64,000 nucleotides of DNA, from the NCBI RefSeq assembly GCF_030150155.1, contig NZ_JASLGR010000047.1:3736-67735 (forward strand). The letters are read 5' to 3'. Under the pieces are notes generated by a model. That model made no database searches. It was not told the origin of the DNA and saw nothing but the letters and a program-made list of their open reading frames with translations. Both the position numbers and the translations under genes were made by a program. Shown piece by piece: positions 35,237-43,535 of the stretch; within the stretch, counting starts at the first letter, position 1; each line of letters starts with the position of its first letter. The DNA is from Nocardioides sp. GTDB taxonomy: Bacteria; Actinomycetota; Actinomycetes; Propionibacteriales; Nocardioidaceae.

Positions 35237-35980
35237 GTGGCCGACACGATCGAGATCAGCACCCCCGACGGCGCCGTGGAGGCCTACCTGGGCTGTCCCG
35301 AGGGAGCACCGCGCGGCGGCATCCTGTTCTTCATGGACGCCTTCGGGCTGCGTGGGTGGATCGGCGAGATGGTCGACGAGATCGCGAGCTGGGGCTACGT
35401 CGTGCTGGCCCCGAACGTCTTCCACCGTGACGGCACCGTCGCCGAGCTGGTCCCGCCGATCGACCTGATGGACCCCGCCGAGCGAGGTCGCTTCTTCGCC
35501 GAGCTCGGCGGCCGGGAACGGATCGCACACCTCACTCCCGAGCTCGCCGCCCGCGACCTGCCCGCCTACGTCGCCACCCTCCAGCAGTACGCCGGCACCG
35601 GGGCGCCCCTGGGCACGACCGGCTACTGCATGGGCGCCCGGCTGGCGTTGCGCGCCGCGGGACAGTCCGACCTGTTCCGTGCCGTCGGTGGGTTCCACGG
35701 CGGCTCCCTGGTCACCGACGACCCGGCCAGCCCGCACACCACGGTCAGGGCCGGCGTGACCTACCTCTTCGGTCACGCCGACCAGGACGGCTCGATGACC
35801 CCGGCCGACGGCGCCGTCCTCGACGACGCCCTGCGGGCGGTGGGAGCACCGTTCACCTCGGCGTTCTACCCCGGCGGCACCCACGGCTACACCATGCGCG
35901 ACACGTCGAACTGGCACGAGCCGTCGTACCAGCGGCACTGTCGCGAGCTGCGGGAGCTGTTCGCCGACGTGCTCGGCTGA
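35237..35980 (+). CDS. Dienelactone hydrolase family protein
   Basis: 247 residues, alpha/beta-hydrolase of the carboxymethylenebutenolidase type. Nucleophile Cys in GTTGYCMGARLALRAAG, Asp in LFGHADQDGSMTP and His in YPGGTHGYTMRD form the Cys-Asp-His triad. GTG start is 6 nt after TAGCCT, and that box overlaps the stop region of the previous gene, so it can be transcribed separately as a leaderless mRNA. Actual substrate unknown. Confidence 0.9.
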   Translation: MADTIEISTPDGAVEAYLGCPEGAPRGGILFFMDAFGLRGWIGEMVDEIASWGYVVLAPNVFHRDGTVAELVPPIDLMDPAERGRFFAELGGRERIAHLTPELAARDLPAYVATLQQYAGTGAPLGTTGYCMGARLALRAAGQSDLFRAVGGFHGGSLVTDDPASPHTTVRAGVTYLFGHADQDGSMTPADGAVLDDALRAVGAPFTSAFYPGGTHGYTMRDTSNWHEPSYQRHCRELRELFADVLG

Positions 35981-36004
35981 GCCCGGCTGAGCCTGGCTGA
36001 GCCC
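35975..36004 (+). repeat. Three 10-bp tandem repeats with stops in all three frames
   Basis: GGCTGAGCC(C/T) repeated three times. The first copy holds the stop of the dienelactone hydrolase; because the period is 10, the three TGAs lie in three different frames. The rest of the 114-bp spacer to the GGDEF gene shows nothing else. Confidence 0.7.
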
Positions 36005-36094
36005 GGTGCAATCGGGCGAAGCCACACATCCGATGCCCGGACGCGAGAGACTGGACCCCGGCCCTCGCACCCTCGACCTCCGACGGGAACCCAG

Positions 36095-37135
36095 ATGCGC
36101 TCTGCTCTCGTACGCAGACTCGGACATCTGCCGACCCTCACCCTGCTCTCGGCGCTCTTCTACGGCCTGACCGGCCTGGCGTTGGAGATCGCGACGATCT
36201 GGTACTTCCCGGGCAAGAACCCGCGCGAGGTGCTGGGGATACTCGGGGCCGTCGCGATCGCGCTCAGCGCGCACACCCTGCGCCGCGGGGTCAGGTTCAC
36301 CACCGCCGAGGCGACCGGGTTCCTGGCGATCTACCTGACCGGTGCCGCTGCGCTCAGCTTCACCACCGGTCGCGACCTGGCCGCGTTCAGCAACGGCCTG
36401 GTGCTGCCGATGCTGGGGCTCTACACCGGGTGGCTGCTGCCCCGCCGGGCCGCGCCGGTCTTCTACCTCGGCCTGGTCGGCTGGCTGGTGGCGATGACGC
36501 TGCGCGGTGACCCGATGCTGACGGCGATGGCCTTCGTCGGCGCCGGGCAGTCGGTGGTGGCCGTCGAGGTGGCGTGGCGGCTGACCGTACGGATCTCGGC
36601 GCTGATGTACGTCGACTCCCTCACCGGGGTGCTCAACCGAGCCGGGGTGACCCGACGCGCGGCCCTGCTGATCGACCGTGCCCACGCCGAGCGCAGCACT
36701 CTGAGCCTGGCCGTGATCGACCTCGACGACCTGCGCAAGGTCAACAACACCGCCGGTCACCGCGCCGGTGACGCGCACCTGGTCAGCGCCGTGGACAGCT
36801 GGGCGCCGCTGGCACGCGAGGGCGACGTGGTGGGGCGGATCGGCGGCGACGAGTTCGTCATCCTGTTCCCCCGCACCGACGAGGCCGCCGCCCGGGTCCG
36901 GCTGCGCGCCCTGCAGGAGGTCTCCCCGGTGGCGTGGACCTTCGGCGTCACCCAGGTACGCAGCGACGACACCTACGCCTCGGCGGCCGAGCGCGCCGAC
37001 CTGCGGATGTACGCCGACAAGCACGTCGTCCACCCGCCGGCGGTGACGGCGCCGCAGGCCCGGCGCTCGACCGAGGACGCCGGGCCCTCCGGGGTGACCG
37101 AGGGTCTCAGGCCCCGGGAGGACCGAGCACCGTGA
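36095..37135 (+). CDS. Membrane GGDEF protein, predicted diguanylate cyclase
   Basis: 346 residues. About five to six hydrophobic segments in residues 15-160 form a membrane sensor module; a GGDEF domain follows: LMYVDSLTGVLNRAGVTRRAALLIDRA, LAVIDLDDLRKVNNTAGHRAGD and the signature RIGGDEFVILFPR. The product-inhibition I-site RxxD (REGD) is five residues before GGDEF, as in regulated cyclases. It should make cyclic di-GMP from two GTP. No EAL or PAS domain is present. The last 29 bp overlap the thiolase gene tail to tail. Confidence 0.9.
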   Translation: MRSALVRRLGHLPTLTLLSALFYGLTGLALEIATIWYFPGKNPREVLGILGAVAIALSAHTLRRGVRFTTAEATGFLAIYLTGAAALSFTTGRDLAAFSNGLVLPMLGLYTGWLLPRRAAPVFYLGLVGWLVAMTLRGDPMLTAMAFVGAGQSVVAVEVAWRLTVRISALMYVDSLTGVLNRAGVTRRAALLIDRAHAERSTLSLAVIDLDDLRKVNNTAGHRAGDAHLVSAVDSWAPLAREGDVVGRIGGDEFVILFPRTDEAAARVRLRALQEVSPVAWTFGVTQVRSDDTYASAAERADLRMYADKHVVHPPAVTAPQARRSTEDAGPSGVTEGLRPREDRAP

Positions 37136-38330
37136 CCGAGCAGGCGCCGCCCAGGCCGAGGTTCTGGGCCAGCGCCACCTCGGCTCCGGCCACCTGACGT
37201 CCACCGGCGGTGCCGCGCAGCTGCCAGACCAGCTCGCTCACCTGCGCGAGGCCGGTCGCCCCGAGCGGATGGCCCTTCGCGATCAGACCGCCCGAGGGGT
37301 TGATCACGCACGCGCCGCCGTACGTCGTCGCGCCCGAGGCCACCAGCGCCGCGCCCTCACCGGGACCGCACAGCCCCAGCGCCTCGGTGACCAGCACCTC
37401 GCTGATCGAGAAGCAGTCGTGCACCTCGGCCACGTCGACGTCACCGATCCGCAGCCCGGCACGGCTCAGCGCGGTGGCCGCGGCCCGTTCGGTCATCCGT
37501 ACCCCGACGGCGTGGATCGCCTTGAGCGGCGAGGTGCCCTCGAACGCGTCGGCGGTGTCGGAGACCAGCTCCTGGGCCAGCAGCGGCACCGCGGTGGCGC
37601 CCAGCCCGCGTTCACGCACCACGTCGGCGCTGGCCACGATCACGACCGAGGCACCGTCGGACATCGGGGAGCACTGCGAGCGGGTCAACGGGCCGGCGAC
37701 CTGCTTGTCGGCCAGCACCTCGTCCAGGCTGAAGGGCCGCTGGAACTGGGCGAGCGGGTTGCGGGTGGAGTGCTCGTGGTTCTTCACCGCGACGGCGGCG
37801 ATCTCCTCGATCGTGGAGCCGTAGTAGGCGATGTGCTCCAGGGCCGCCTGGGCGAAGATCCGGGTCTGGGCGGGCCCCGACCCGACGTCGGGTCCGGCGG
37901 CGACCACCGCGAGGTGCGGGTCGATCGTGGTGACCCGGGGCGGCGTGGCAGGTCCGGCCATCGCCTCCTTGGTCATCTGCTCGAAGCCGACGGCGACGGC
38001 GATCCGGGCCACGCCGCAGCGCACCCACTCCTGGGCCAGGTGGAGCGCAGTGGCACCGGTGGCGCAGTTGTTGGTCACGTTGACGATCCCGATGCCGGTG
38101 ATGCCGGCGTCGTAGAGCGCCCGCTGGCCGGCGGCCGAGGGCTGGAAAACGTGGCCGACGGCGGCACGGTCGATGTCGGCGTAGGTCAGCCCGGCGTCGG
38201 CCAGCGCCTCGTCCAGGGCTCGGCCGACCATCGCAGGATAGGTCTGCGGGTTGGTGCCGATCCGCTCGAACGGTGTCATGCCGACACCGATCACGTACGG
38301 CGTCGTGCTGGTCGGACGGGTCATGATCAT
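37107..38330 (-). CDS. SCP-x type thiolase / lipid-transfer protein
   Basis: 407 residues, thiolase fold. The nucleophile Cys region VNVTNNCATGATALHLA, EVHDCFSISE and GGLIAKGHPLGATGLAQVSEL are intact, so this member of the cluster looks catalytically competent as a beta-ketoacyl-CoA thiolase. Last gene of a four-gene operon (DUF35, two degenerate thiolases, this one), coupled by ATGA overlap to the previous gene. A KstR-type operator in front of the operon points to sterol side-chain degradation; exact step unknown. Confidence 0.87.
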   Translation of the reverse strand: MIMTRPTSTTPYVIGVGMTPFERIGTNPQTYPAMVGRALDEALADAGLTYADIDRAAVGHVFQPSAAGQRALYDAGITGIGIVNVTNNCATGATALHLAQEWVRCGVARIAVAVGFEQMTKEAMAGPATPPRVTTIDPHLAVVAAGPDVGSGPAQTRIFAQAALEHIAYYGSTIEEIAAVAVKNHEHSTRNPLAQFQRPFSLDEVLADKQVAGPLTRSQCSPMSDGASVVIVASADVVRERGLGATAVPLLAQELVSDTADAFEGTSPLKAIHAVGVRMTERAAATALSRAGLRIGDVDVAEVHDCFSISEVLVTEALGLCGPGEGAALVASGATTYGGACVINPSGGLIAKGHPLGATGLAQVSELVWQLRGTAGGRQVAGAEVALAQNLGLGGACSVTVLGPPGA

Positions 38331-39499
38331 GCTCCTGGCTTCTCGGCGCCGACGACCCAGAGGGCGTGGAACTGCGACGCCCCGCCCATCGCATGGCCGA
38401 TGGCACGACGGGCGGCGTCGACCTGGTGGTCGCCGGCGAGTCGACGTACCTGCTGGGCGGCCTCGGCGAAGCGGACCAGTCCGGTCGCCCCGGTCGGGTT
38501 GCCCGAGAGCACCCCTCCCGAGGCGTTGACCGGCAGGTCCCCGGTCATCGCGGTGCGACCCTCGTCGGTCATCCGCCAGCCCTGGTGGCGCTCGGCCAGG
38601 CCGAGGTTCTCCAGCCAGATCGGCTCGTACCAGCTGTACGGGATGTAGAGCTCGGCCACGTCGATCTCGCGGGCCGGGTCGGTGATCCCGGCGGCACGGT
38701 AGGCCTCGGCGGCACACGCGCTCCCGGCGGCAGGATCGACCTCGTCACGCCCGGCGAAGTGGCCGGTCTCGGTGCGCCACGCCATCCCGTGGATCCAGGC
38801 CGGCGGGCGACCGGTGGCGGCGCTGATCCGCTCGGCGTCGGCCTCCCCGGTCACCACGATCGCTGCCGAGCCGTCCGAGGACGGGCACGACTCCAGGAAG
38901 CGGATCGGGTCCCACAGCATCGGGGAGGCCTTGACCTCCTCGACGGTGATGTCGGGCTTGTGCACGTGCGCGAACGGGTTGCCCAGGGCGTTGAGGCGGT
39001 GGTTGACCGCGACCTGCCAGCCGATGTGCTCAGGCGCCCCGGAACGGGTGATGTAGTCGCGGATCACGGGGGCGAAGTGGCCGCCGGCACCGGCACCGAG
39101 GGAGACCCCGAAGGGCAGCGGGCGCGACAGCGCCCAGGTGAAGTTGCCCTCGGACTCCTTGCTGTAGGCCACCACCAGCACCCGACGGGCCAGCCCCGCC
39201 TCGATCAGGTGGGCACCGTAGATCGCGGCGTGACCACCGACCGAGCCACCGGTGAAGACCCGGGTGACGGGCAGGTTGCGCCCGCCCATCGCGTCGGCGA
39301 GGTAGAGCTCGGGGTTCATCACCCCGTCGAAGAGGTCGGGCGTCTTGGAGAGCACGATCGCGTCGATGTCGTCGACCGTGAGCTCGGCGTCGGCCAGGGC
39401 CGCGGCGACCGACTCGCGGATCAGGCCCGCGATCGAGACGTCGCGCTTCTTGGCCTGCTGGGACTGTCCGACACCGACGACGGCAAGGCGCTGGCTCAT
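38327..39499 (-). CDS. Thiolase-fold lipid-transfer protein without catalytic Cys/His
   Basis: 390 residues, Ltp-like. The fold is clear (AVVGVGQSQQAKKRDVSIAGLI, DVAELYIPYSWYEP, LPVNASGGVLSGNPTGATGLVR), but the nucleophile Cys segment reads FTGGSVGGHAA and the GHPxGATG His is replaced (SGNPTGATG). It is therefore unlikely to be a classical thiolase. Ltp2-type steroid aldolases show the same loss and act with a DUF35 partner, and one is encoded in this operon. Overlaps neighbours on both sides by four bases. Confidence 0.82.
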   Translation of the reverse strand: MSQRLAVVGVGQSQQAKKRDVSIAGLIRESVAAALADAELTVDDIDAIVLSKTPDLFDGVMNPELYLADAMGGRNLPVTRVFTGGSVGGHAAIYGAHLIEAGLARRVLVVAYSKESEGNFTWALSRPLPFGVSLGAGAGGHFAPVIRDYITRSGAPEHIGWQVAVNHRLNALGNPFAHVHKPDITVEEVKASPMLWDPIRFLESCPSSDGSAAIVVTGEADAERISAATGRPPAWIHGMAWRTETGHFAGRDEVDPAAGSACAAEAYRAAGITDPAREIDVAELYIPYSWYEPIWLENLGLAERHQGWRMTDEGRTAMTGDLPVNASGGVLSGNPTGATGLVRFAEAAQQVRRLAGDHQVDAARRAIGHAMGGASQFHALWVVGAEKPGA

Positions 39500-40566
39500 C
39501 GCTCCCCCTCCAGCAGGCAGATCAGGTTCTGTTGCAGGGCCGGGCCGCTGGTGGCGTGGGCGAGCGCGCGCTGCGCCTGGCCTGCAGCGATCCGTCGCGC
39601 CGCCTCCCCCACCCGGATCAGGCCCGTGGCCGTGGTCGGCGCCCCGGCCAGTGGCCCACCCGACGGATTCAGTACGACGTCACCACGCAGCCCCAGCTCG
39701 GCCGCGAGCAGCGGCTCGACGTAGGAGTACTCGGCGTGCAGCTCGGCGACGTCGACGCTCTCGGCCCCGAACCCGGCGAGCTCGGCGGCCCGCTGGCCCG
39801 CCCGCCGGACGGTGGCCGAGGTGGTCAGGTCGCGGTTGCCCGGGTAGTGCGTGTCGAGCCGGTGGTCGATCGCCCGGATCCAGACCGGGGCCTCGCTCAG
39901 GGCGCGGGCCCGGTCCCCGGCGGCGAGGATCATCACCGCGGCGGCGTCCCCGACCGGGGCGATGTCGAGGTCGCGCAGCGGGCTGGCGACGTACGGCTGG
40001 GCGAGCAGGTCCGCGACCCGGTGCTCGCCGCTGCGCAGGGCGTGCGGGTTGTGCTGGGCCGCAGCCAGGCAGCGCGCCACCGTGGCGGCGCTGTGCTCCT
40101 CGCTGAGGATCCCCGCGTTCAGCAGGGCGCGGGCCTGGAGTCCGGCCAGGGCATGGCGGTGCGGGCGCAGCGGGGTGAGGAAGTAGGGGTCGAGCATGGA
40201 TGGGGCGACCTGGTCCAGGTCGACGGGCAGCGTGCCCCGCCCGATCCCGTAGACCAGGGCGATGTCGCCGTGGCCGAGCTGGAGCCAGGCCCAGGCCTCG
40301 TACAGGGCCCAGGCGGCGTCCATCTCGACGTGGGACTCCGAGATCGGCGGCCAGGCGCCGACGGCGTCGAGGGACTCGATGTAGGAGAACGTCCGACCCT
40401 CGTGGAAGTCGTGGGAGCCCGAGACGAAGAAGTCCACGTCGGAGCGTTCGATCCGGGCGCTCGCCAGGGCGTCGCGGATCACCGGGGCGAGGATCTCGGC
40501 CATGTCGTGCTGGCGGTTGACCCGGCAGTCGGACTGGGCGAAGGAGACGATGCCGACCTCACGCAT
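39496..40566 (-). CDS. Thiolase-fold protein, second degenerate Ltp paralogue
   Basis: 356 residues. N-terminus REVGIVSFAQSDCRVN and C-terminus VVLNPSGGPLAGAPTTATGLIRVGEAARRI match the thiolase family, but the Cys region is ISESHVEMDAAWALYEAW and the His motif is AGAPTTATG, so both catalytic residues are absent. Possible aldolase or structural partner of the DUF35 protein. Start: ATG with GGAGG 8 nt upstream; a GTG nine bases earlier overlaps that ribosome-binding site and is less likely. Overlaps the DUF35 gene by eight bases. Confidence 0.8.
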   Translation of the reverse strand: MREVGIVSFAQSDCRVNRQHDMAEILAPVIRDALASARIERSDVDFFVSGSHDFHEGRTFSYIESLDAVGAWPPISESHVEMDAAWALYEAWAWLQLGHGDIALVYGIGRGTLPVDLDQVAPSMLDPYFLTPLRPHRHALAGLQARALLNAGILSEEHSAATVARCLAAAQHNPHALRSGEHRVADLLAQPYVASPLRDLDIAPVGDAAAVMILAAGDRARALSEAPVWIRAIDHRLDTHYPGNRDLTTSATVRRAGQRAAELAGFGAESVDVAELHAEYSYVEPLLAAELGLRGDVVLNPSGGPLAGAPTTATGLIRVGEAARRIAAGQAQRALAHATSGPALQQNLICLLEGER

Positions 40567-41512
40567 CGACGTCACCTCCCACCGGACGCACCGGAGACAC
40601 CGGACGGAAGTGGGCGATGCTGCCCAACGACGGGGTGCGCTCGGCGTCGGGCACCCAGACCGGCTCGACCGGCAGCCCGATCCGCACGTCGGCAGGGTCG
40701 ATCTCCCAGATCCGGTGCATCAGGCGGTTGGCGGCCCCGTCGAGGCGGATCTGCGCGACGACGTACGGCGGCGTGTGCACCTGACCGGGAAACGGGAAGT
40801 TCACCACGCAGAAGGTGTCGATCACCCCGGTGCCGGGCAGCTCGAACGGCTCGCCGAGCTCGACCAGGCAGCGGGCGCAGTGGTCGGGTGGCGGGGCGTA
40901 GACCTGCTCGCAGACCGGGCAGGTGCGGGCCAGGATCAGGCCGTCGGCCAGGCCACGCAGGGCCACGGAGCGCCCCACCCCGGCGACGTAGGTGTACTCC
41001 ATCTTGAACGGCAACTCGAGGGTGTCGACCGGCCCGGCGGTGGCATCAGCACTCCCCTGGACCGTGCTGGCGCTGTGCTCGGGGACGAAGGCGACGATGT
41101 CGGTCATCGAGCCGACCCGCTCCTCGCGCCACCGTGCCTGCACCCGCATCCCGACGGTGATCGCGGCGGGGTCGCCGCCGGTGTCCAGGGCATGGAACAG
41201 CGCACCACGGGTGCCGTCGAGGGCGATCAACGCCCAGGCGAAGCCGCCCCCGGGCACCGGGTCCCCGGGCCGCGAGTCGACCCAGGTCCAGGACTCCACG
41301 ACACCGTGGTCGCTGACCGGCACCAGCCCGTGGGTGGGTGCGGCGGTCTCGGGGTCGAACTCGTGCGGTGGGCACAGCACCGCCCCGTCAGCGGTGAGCG
41401 CCCCGACCAGGCGCCCGGCCCGAAGCTGACCGAAGAAGACCGCCAGCTGCGGCCCGACGGTTCGCGAGAAGCCGAACTCGATCCCGAACGGCGCGGTGAG
41501 GGTGGGGGTCAC
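40559..41512 (-). CDS. DUF35/OB-fold protein with zinc ribbon (two modules)
   Basis: 317 residues. The C-terminal module has a rubredoxin-like zinc ribbon CPVCEQVYAPPPDHCARC followed by an OB-fold (GVIDTFCVVNFPFPGQVHTPPYVVAQIRLDG). The N-terminal half looks like a second OB module that has lost its zinc Cys. DUF35 proteins bind Ltp-type thiolase-fold enzymes and donate an acyl-CoA binding surface, as in ChsH2-Ltp2. GTG start is three bases from the KstR-type palindrome. First gene of the operon. Confidence 0.87.
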   Translation of the reverse strand: MTPTLTAPFGIEFGFSRTVGPQLAVFFGQLRAGRLVGALTADGAVLCPPHEFDPETAAPTHGLVPVSDHGVVESWTWVDSRPGDPVPGGGFAWALIALDGTRGALFHALDTGGDPAAITVGMRVQARWREERVGSMTDIVAFVPEHSASTVQGSADATAGPVDTLELPFKMEYTYVAGVGRSVALRGLADGLILARTCPVCEQVYAPPPDHCARCLVELGEPFELPGTGVIDTFCVVNFPFPGQVHTPPYVVAQIRLDGAANRLMHRIWEIDPADVRIGLPVEPVWVPDAERTPSLGSIAHFRPVSPVRPVGGDVDA

Positions 41513-41514
41513 CT

Positions 41515-41540
41515 CGCAAATAGAACAGGTTCTATTTGCG
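41515..41540. promoter_or_regulatory. KstR-type operator in front of the Ltp/DUF35 operon
   Basis: A perfect 12-bp inverted repeat, CGCAAATAGAAC and GTTCTATTTGCG, separated by AG. The core TAGAACAGGTTCTA fits the KstR consensus TnnAACnnGTTnnA. On the minus strand a weak promoter, TTGCCA then 17 bp then TTCTAT, overlaps the palindrome and would place the transcript start at or near the GTG of the DUF35 gene. Confidence 0.75.
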
Positions 41541-42740
41541 TTTGGCAACAGGTCCCTTCTCAGCACGAGCCGCCACGGCGGCCATCACCTGCTCCACCAG
41601 GTCGGAGACCTCCCGCTCGACCGCCTCGCCGGTGAGCGTCGGAGCGCCGATCCAGGAACCGTCCCGCAGGACCGTGACGCTCAGGCATCGCGCCGTCCGC
41701 CGCAACCGGATGCCGAAGGCTCCGCCGCACAGGTCCAGGTGCTCGGGGAGGTCGTACTCGAGCCAGATCTCGACGGGGAGTCCGTCGAGCCACTCACTCA
41801 CGCCGGCCTCCCCCGCGCCGATCCGGTCGAAGAGTGCGAGTTCGATGGCCTCGGTGAGGTCGACGTCAGAGTCCCAGATGAGGCGGCTCCCCCGGACCCC
41901 GAGGCCGAACCCCATTACCAGACCGACACCCGGTGTCGCGTCCATGCGATCCGAGCCGTATGCCGCCCGCACGATGGCCGGCACAGCGACACCGGGGGTC
42001 GACTCATGGTTGTGAGCGCCCGACCACTCCTGATGGATCTCACCGCGATCCGGATCAAGAGTGACCACGACGCCTCCGTGCGGCGATCCGACCCTCGGCA
42101 CGAGGTGAACCGTCCGCTTCGTCCAGCGCAGTGTCTTCGCACTCGCCCGGAAGTTGACCAAGGCGTTGTAGGCGAGCGCGGGCGCCGACCGCGCGATCAG
42201 CACCTCCGACGTACGGTCGCGGACCTCGATCGCCACCCGCCCCCAGCCGTCGTCGTCGACCCGGTAGACGGCCCGGGCGGTCATCGACCGGTCCGGGCTC
42301 GTCTTCCACGACGAGGCCCACCGGAACTCCAGGTCCTGGGCGAGGACGCGGGCACGGACCCGCTCGATCGCCTCCAGCGGCCAGCCACGGTGGGGCGCCA
42401 GCTGGACGACGGCGTCGTGGATCAGGTCCAGGACCAGTCGCCCCCGCTCACCCGCGGAGAGGCCGACCACGGCCTCCGGGACGAAGACGGTGCCCGACTC
42501 CCAGTCGGTGGGCTTGTCCGTGTCGACCTGGAGCTGGACCTCGTCGGCCTCATGCGGATGGGAGAAGAACCGCAGGCTCCGCTGCGGACCCTCGAGGTTC
42601 TCGTCGGCCAGGGCCTCGGAGTAGGCAGCAGCGACCCGGCAGGCCGACCGCACCAGCGCATCGGTGGCGGGAGCATCGGCCCACGGCCGATCCTCCCGCC
42701 CACCGGAGGGCCAGAACTCAACGCGTCCGAACCGGACCAC
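41532..42740 (-). CDS. Hypothetical protein
   Basis: 402 residues, not recognised. The N-terminus VVRFGRVEFWPSGGR is followed by soluble mixed sequence with few hydrophobic stretches; a middle part (EVLIARSAPALAYNALVNFRASAKT, LVPRVGSPHGGVVVTLDP) and a basic C-terminus. No signal peptide or transmembrane segment is evident. GTG start is supported by GGGGGAG 5 nt upstream and by TAGACT at 42771-42776. That -10 box lies in the left end of the quasi-palindrome at 42774, so the element may supply the promoter. The stop lies inside the KstR-type operator. The longer open frame upstream reads through the palindrome and is not believed. Confidence 0.7.
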   Translation of the reverse strand: MVRFGRVEFWPSGGREDRPWADAPATDALVRSACRVAAAYSEALADENLEGPQRSLRFFSHPHEADEVQLQVDTDKPTDWESGTVFVPEAVVGLSAGERGRLVLDLIHDAVVQLAPHRGWPLEAIERVRARVLAQDLEFRWASSWKTSPDRSMTARAVYRVDDDGWGRVAIEVRDRTSEVLIARSAPALAYNALVNFRASAKTLRWTKRTVHLVPRVGSPHGGVVVTLDPDRGEIHQEWSGAHNHESTPGVAVPAIVRAAYGSDRMDATPGVGLVMGFGLGVRGSRLIWDSDVDLTEAIELALFDRIGAGEAGVSEWLDGLPVEIWLEYDLPEHLDLCGGAFGIRLRRTARCLSVTVLRDGSWIGAPTLTGEAVEREVSDLVEQVMAAVAARAEKGPVAKRK

Positions 42741-42773
42741 TGGCTCCCCCTTGCGCCGACGTGTGCGGGAGTC

Positions 42774-42939
42774 TAGTGGCTCGTGTTCGAAGTTTTGGGA
42801 CGGTTGGCGTGCTCGGGGTGCGTGCCTCGCAAGGCGGAGGACCGAAGGCGGGCCGCAGGCCCGTCGAGTGTTCGACAACGCAGCGAGGTGCGTGCCCCGA
42901 GTGCGCGAACCGACCAACAACTTCTCACACGAGCCACTA
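42774..42939. repeat. 166-bp quasi-palindromic element, MITE- or REP-like
   Basis: The first 58 bp and the reverse complement of the last 58 bp are nearly the same (about 14 differences by eye), starting with a perfect 14-bp CTAGTGGCTCGTGT. The core of about 50 bp contains GGGCCGCAGGCCC and TCGAGTGTTCGA, themselves palindromic. CTAG is present at both ends. No coding potential. It lies between the hypothetical gene and the fadE fragment and contains the latter's stop codon. Only one copy was found in the window. Confidence 0.65.
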
Positions 42940-43162
42940 GATCTCCGACTGGATGCCGGCCAGCAGCTGGCGCGCCATCACGATCCGCTGCACCTGGTTG
43001 GTGCCCTCGTAGATCTGGGTGATCTTCGCGTCGCGCATCATCCGCTCGACCGGGTAGTCGCAGGTGAAGCCGTAGCCACCGAGCAGCTGGACGGCGTTGG
43101 TGGTGACCTCCATCGCGACGTCGGAGGCGAACGCCTTGGCGGCGGTACCGAAGAAGGTAAGG
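42937..43162 (-). pseudogene. 3' fragment of an acyl-CoA dehydrogenase gene (second fadE25 copy)
   Basis: About 73 codons encode the C-terminus of a protein very similar to FadE25 at 45257-46429: TFFGTAAKAFASDVAMEVTTNAV, GGYGFTCDYPVERMMRDAK and the active-site-region YEGTNQVQR. About 14 mismatches in 205 bp, mostly in third codon positions; an Arg-to-Cys change is in GFTCDYP. The gene is cut on its 5' side where IS3-family sequence begins at about 43160. The frame is intact but there is no start or ribosome-binding site. Confidence 0.85.
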
Positions 43163-43535
43163 CAAGCTCCACCCGTGCGCCTTCAAGGACATGTTCCCGA
43201 ACCGGACCATGGGCTACTCGATCAGTGACCGGATGCAGTCCCGGCTTGCGGTTGAGGCACTAATCAACGCCGTCGCCAGGCGGGGCGTCGTCGCTGGCTG
43301 GATGGGCAGAGTCGGCGCAGCAGGTAACAACGCGGCGACGGAGAACTTCTTCTCATTGCTCCAGAAGAACATCTTGAACCGGCAGCCCTGGCGCACCCGA
43401 GAATACCTTCGAATCGCCATCGCGACCTGAATCGAAAGGACCTACCACCGACGCCGACGCCGCGACCGACTCGGTCGATTGACGCCTGTTGAGTACGAGA
43501 CCATCATGACCGCGCCGGCCACTCGGGCTGCATGA
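43161..43535 (+). pseudogene. IS3-family transposase remnant (C-terminal part)
   Basis: The frame reads as an IS3-family integrase core: KDMFPNRTMGYSISDRMQSRL, NAVARRGVVAG, then directly WMGRVGAAGNNAATENFFSLLQKN, and after a stop IERTYHRRRRR and RLGRLTPVEYETIM. About 30 residues that normally hold the second DDE Asp (HSDRGSQ) are missing between VVAG and WMGR, and the stop at 43428-43430 replaces the expected Trp codon (TGG to TGA). The N-terminal half, with the first Asp, is absent. Non-functional. The following 200 bp to 43748 show only the promoter region of the next gene. Confidence 0.85.

Noticed and set aside
42839..42893. LexA/SOS box at TCGAGTGTTCGA inside the quasi-palindrome
   Set aside because: It lacks the actinobacterial LexA core spacing, and no damage-response gene is adjacent; it is part of the larger inverted repeat.
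43191..43430. Small intact gene in the IS3 remnant
   Set aside because: The frame continues past the stop with matching transposase sequence and lacks catalytic residues; it is a fragment.
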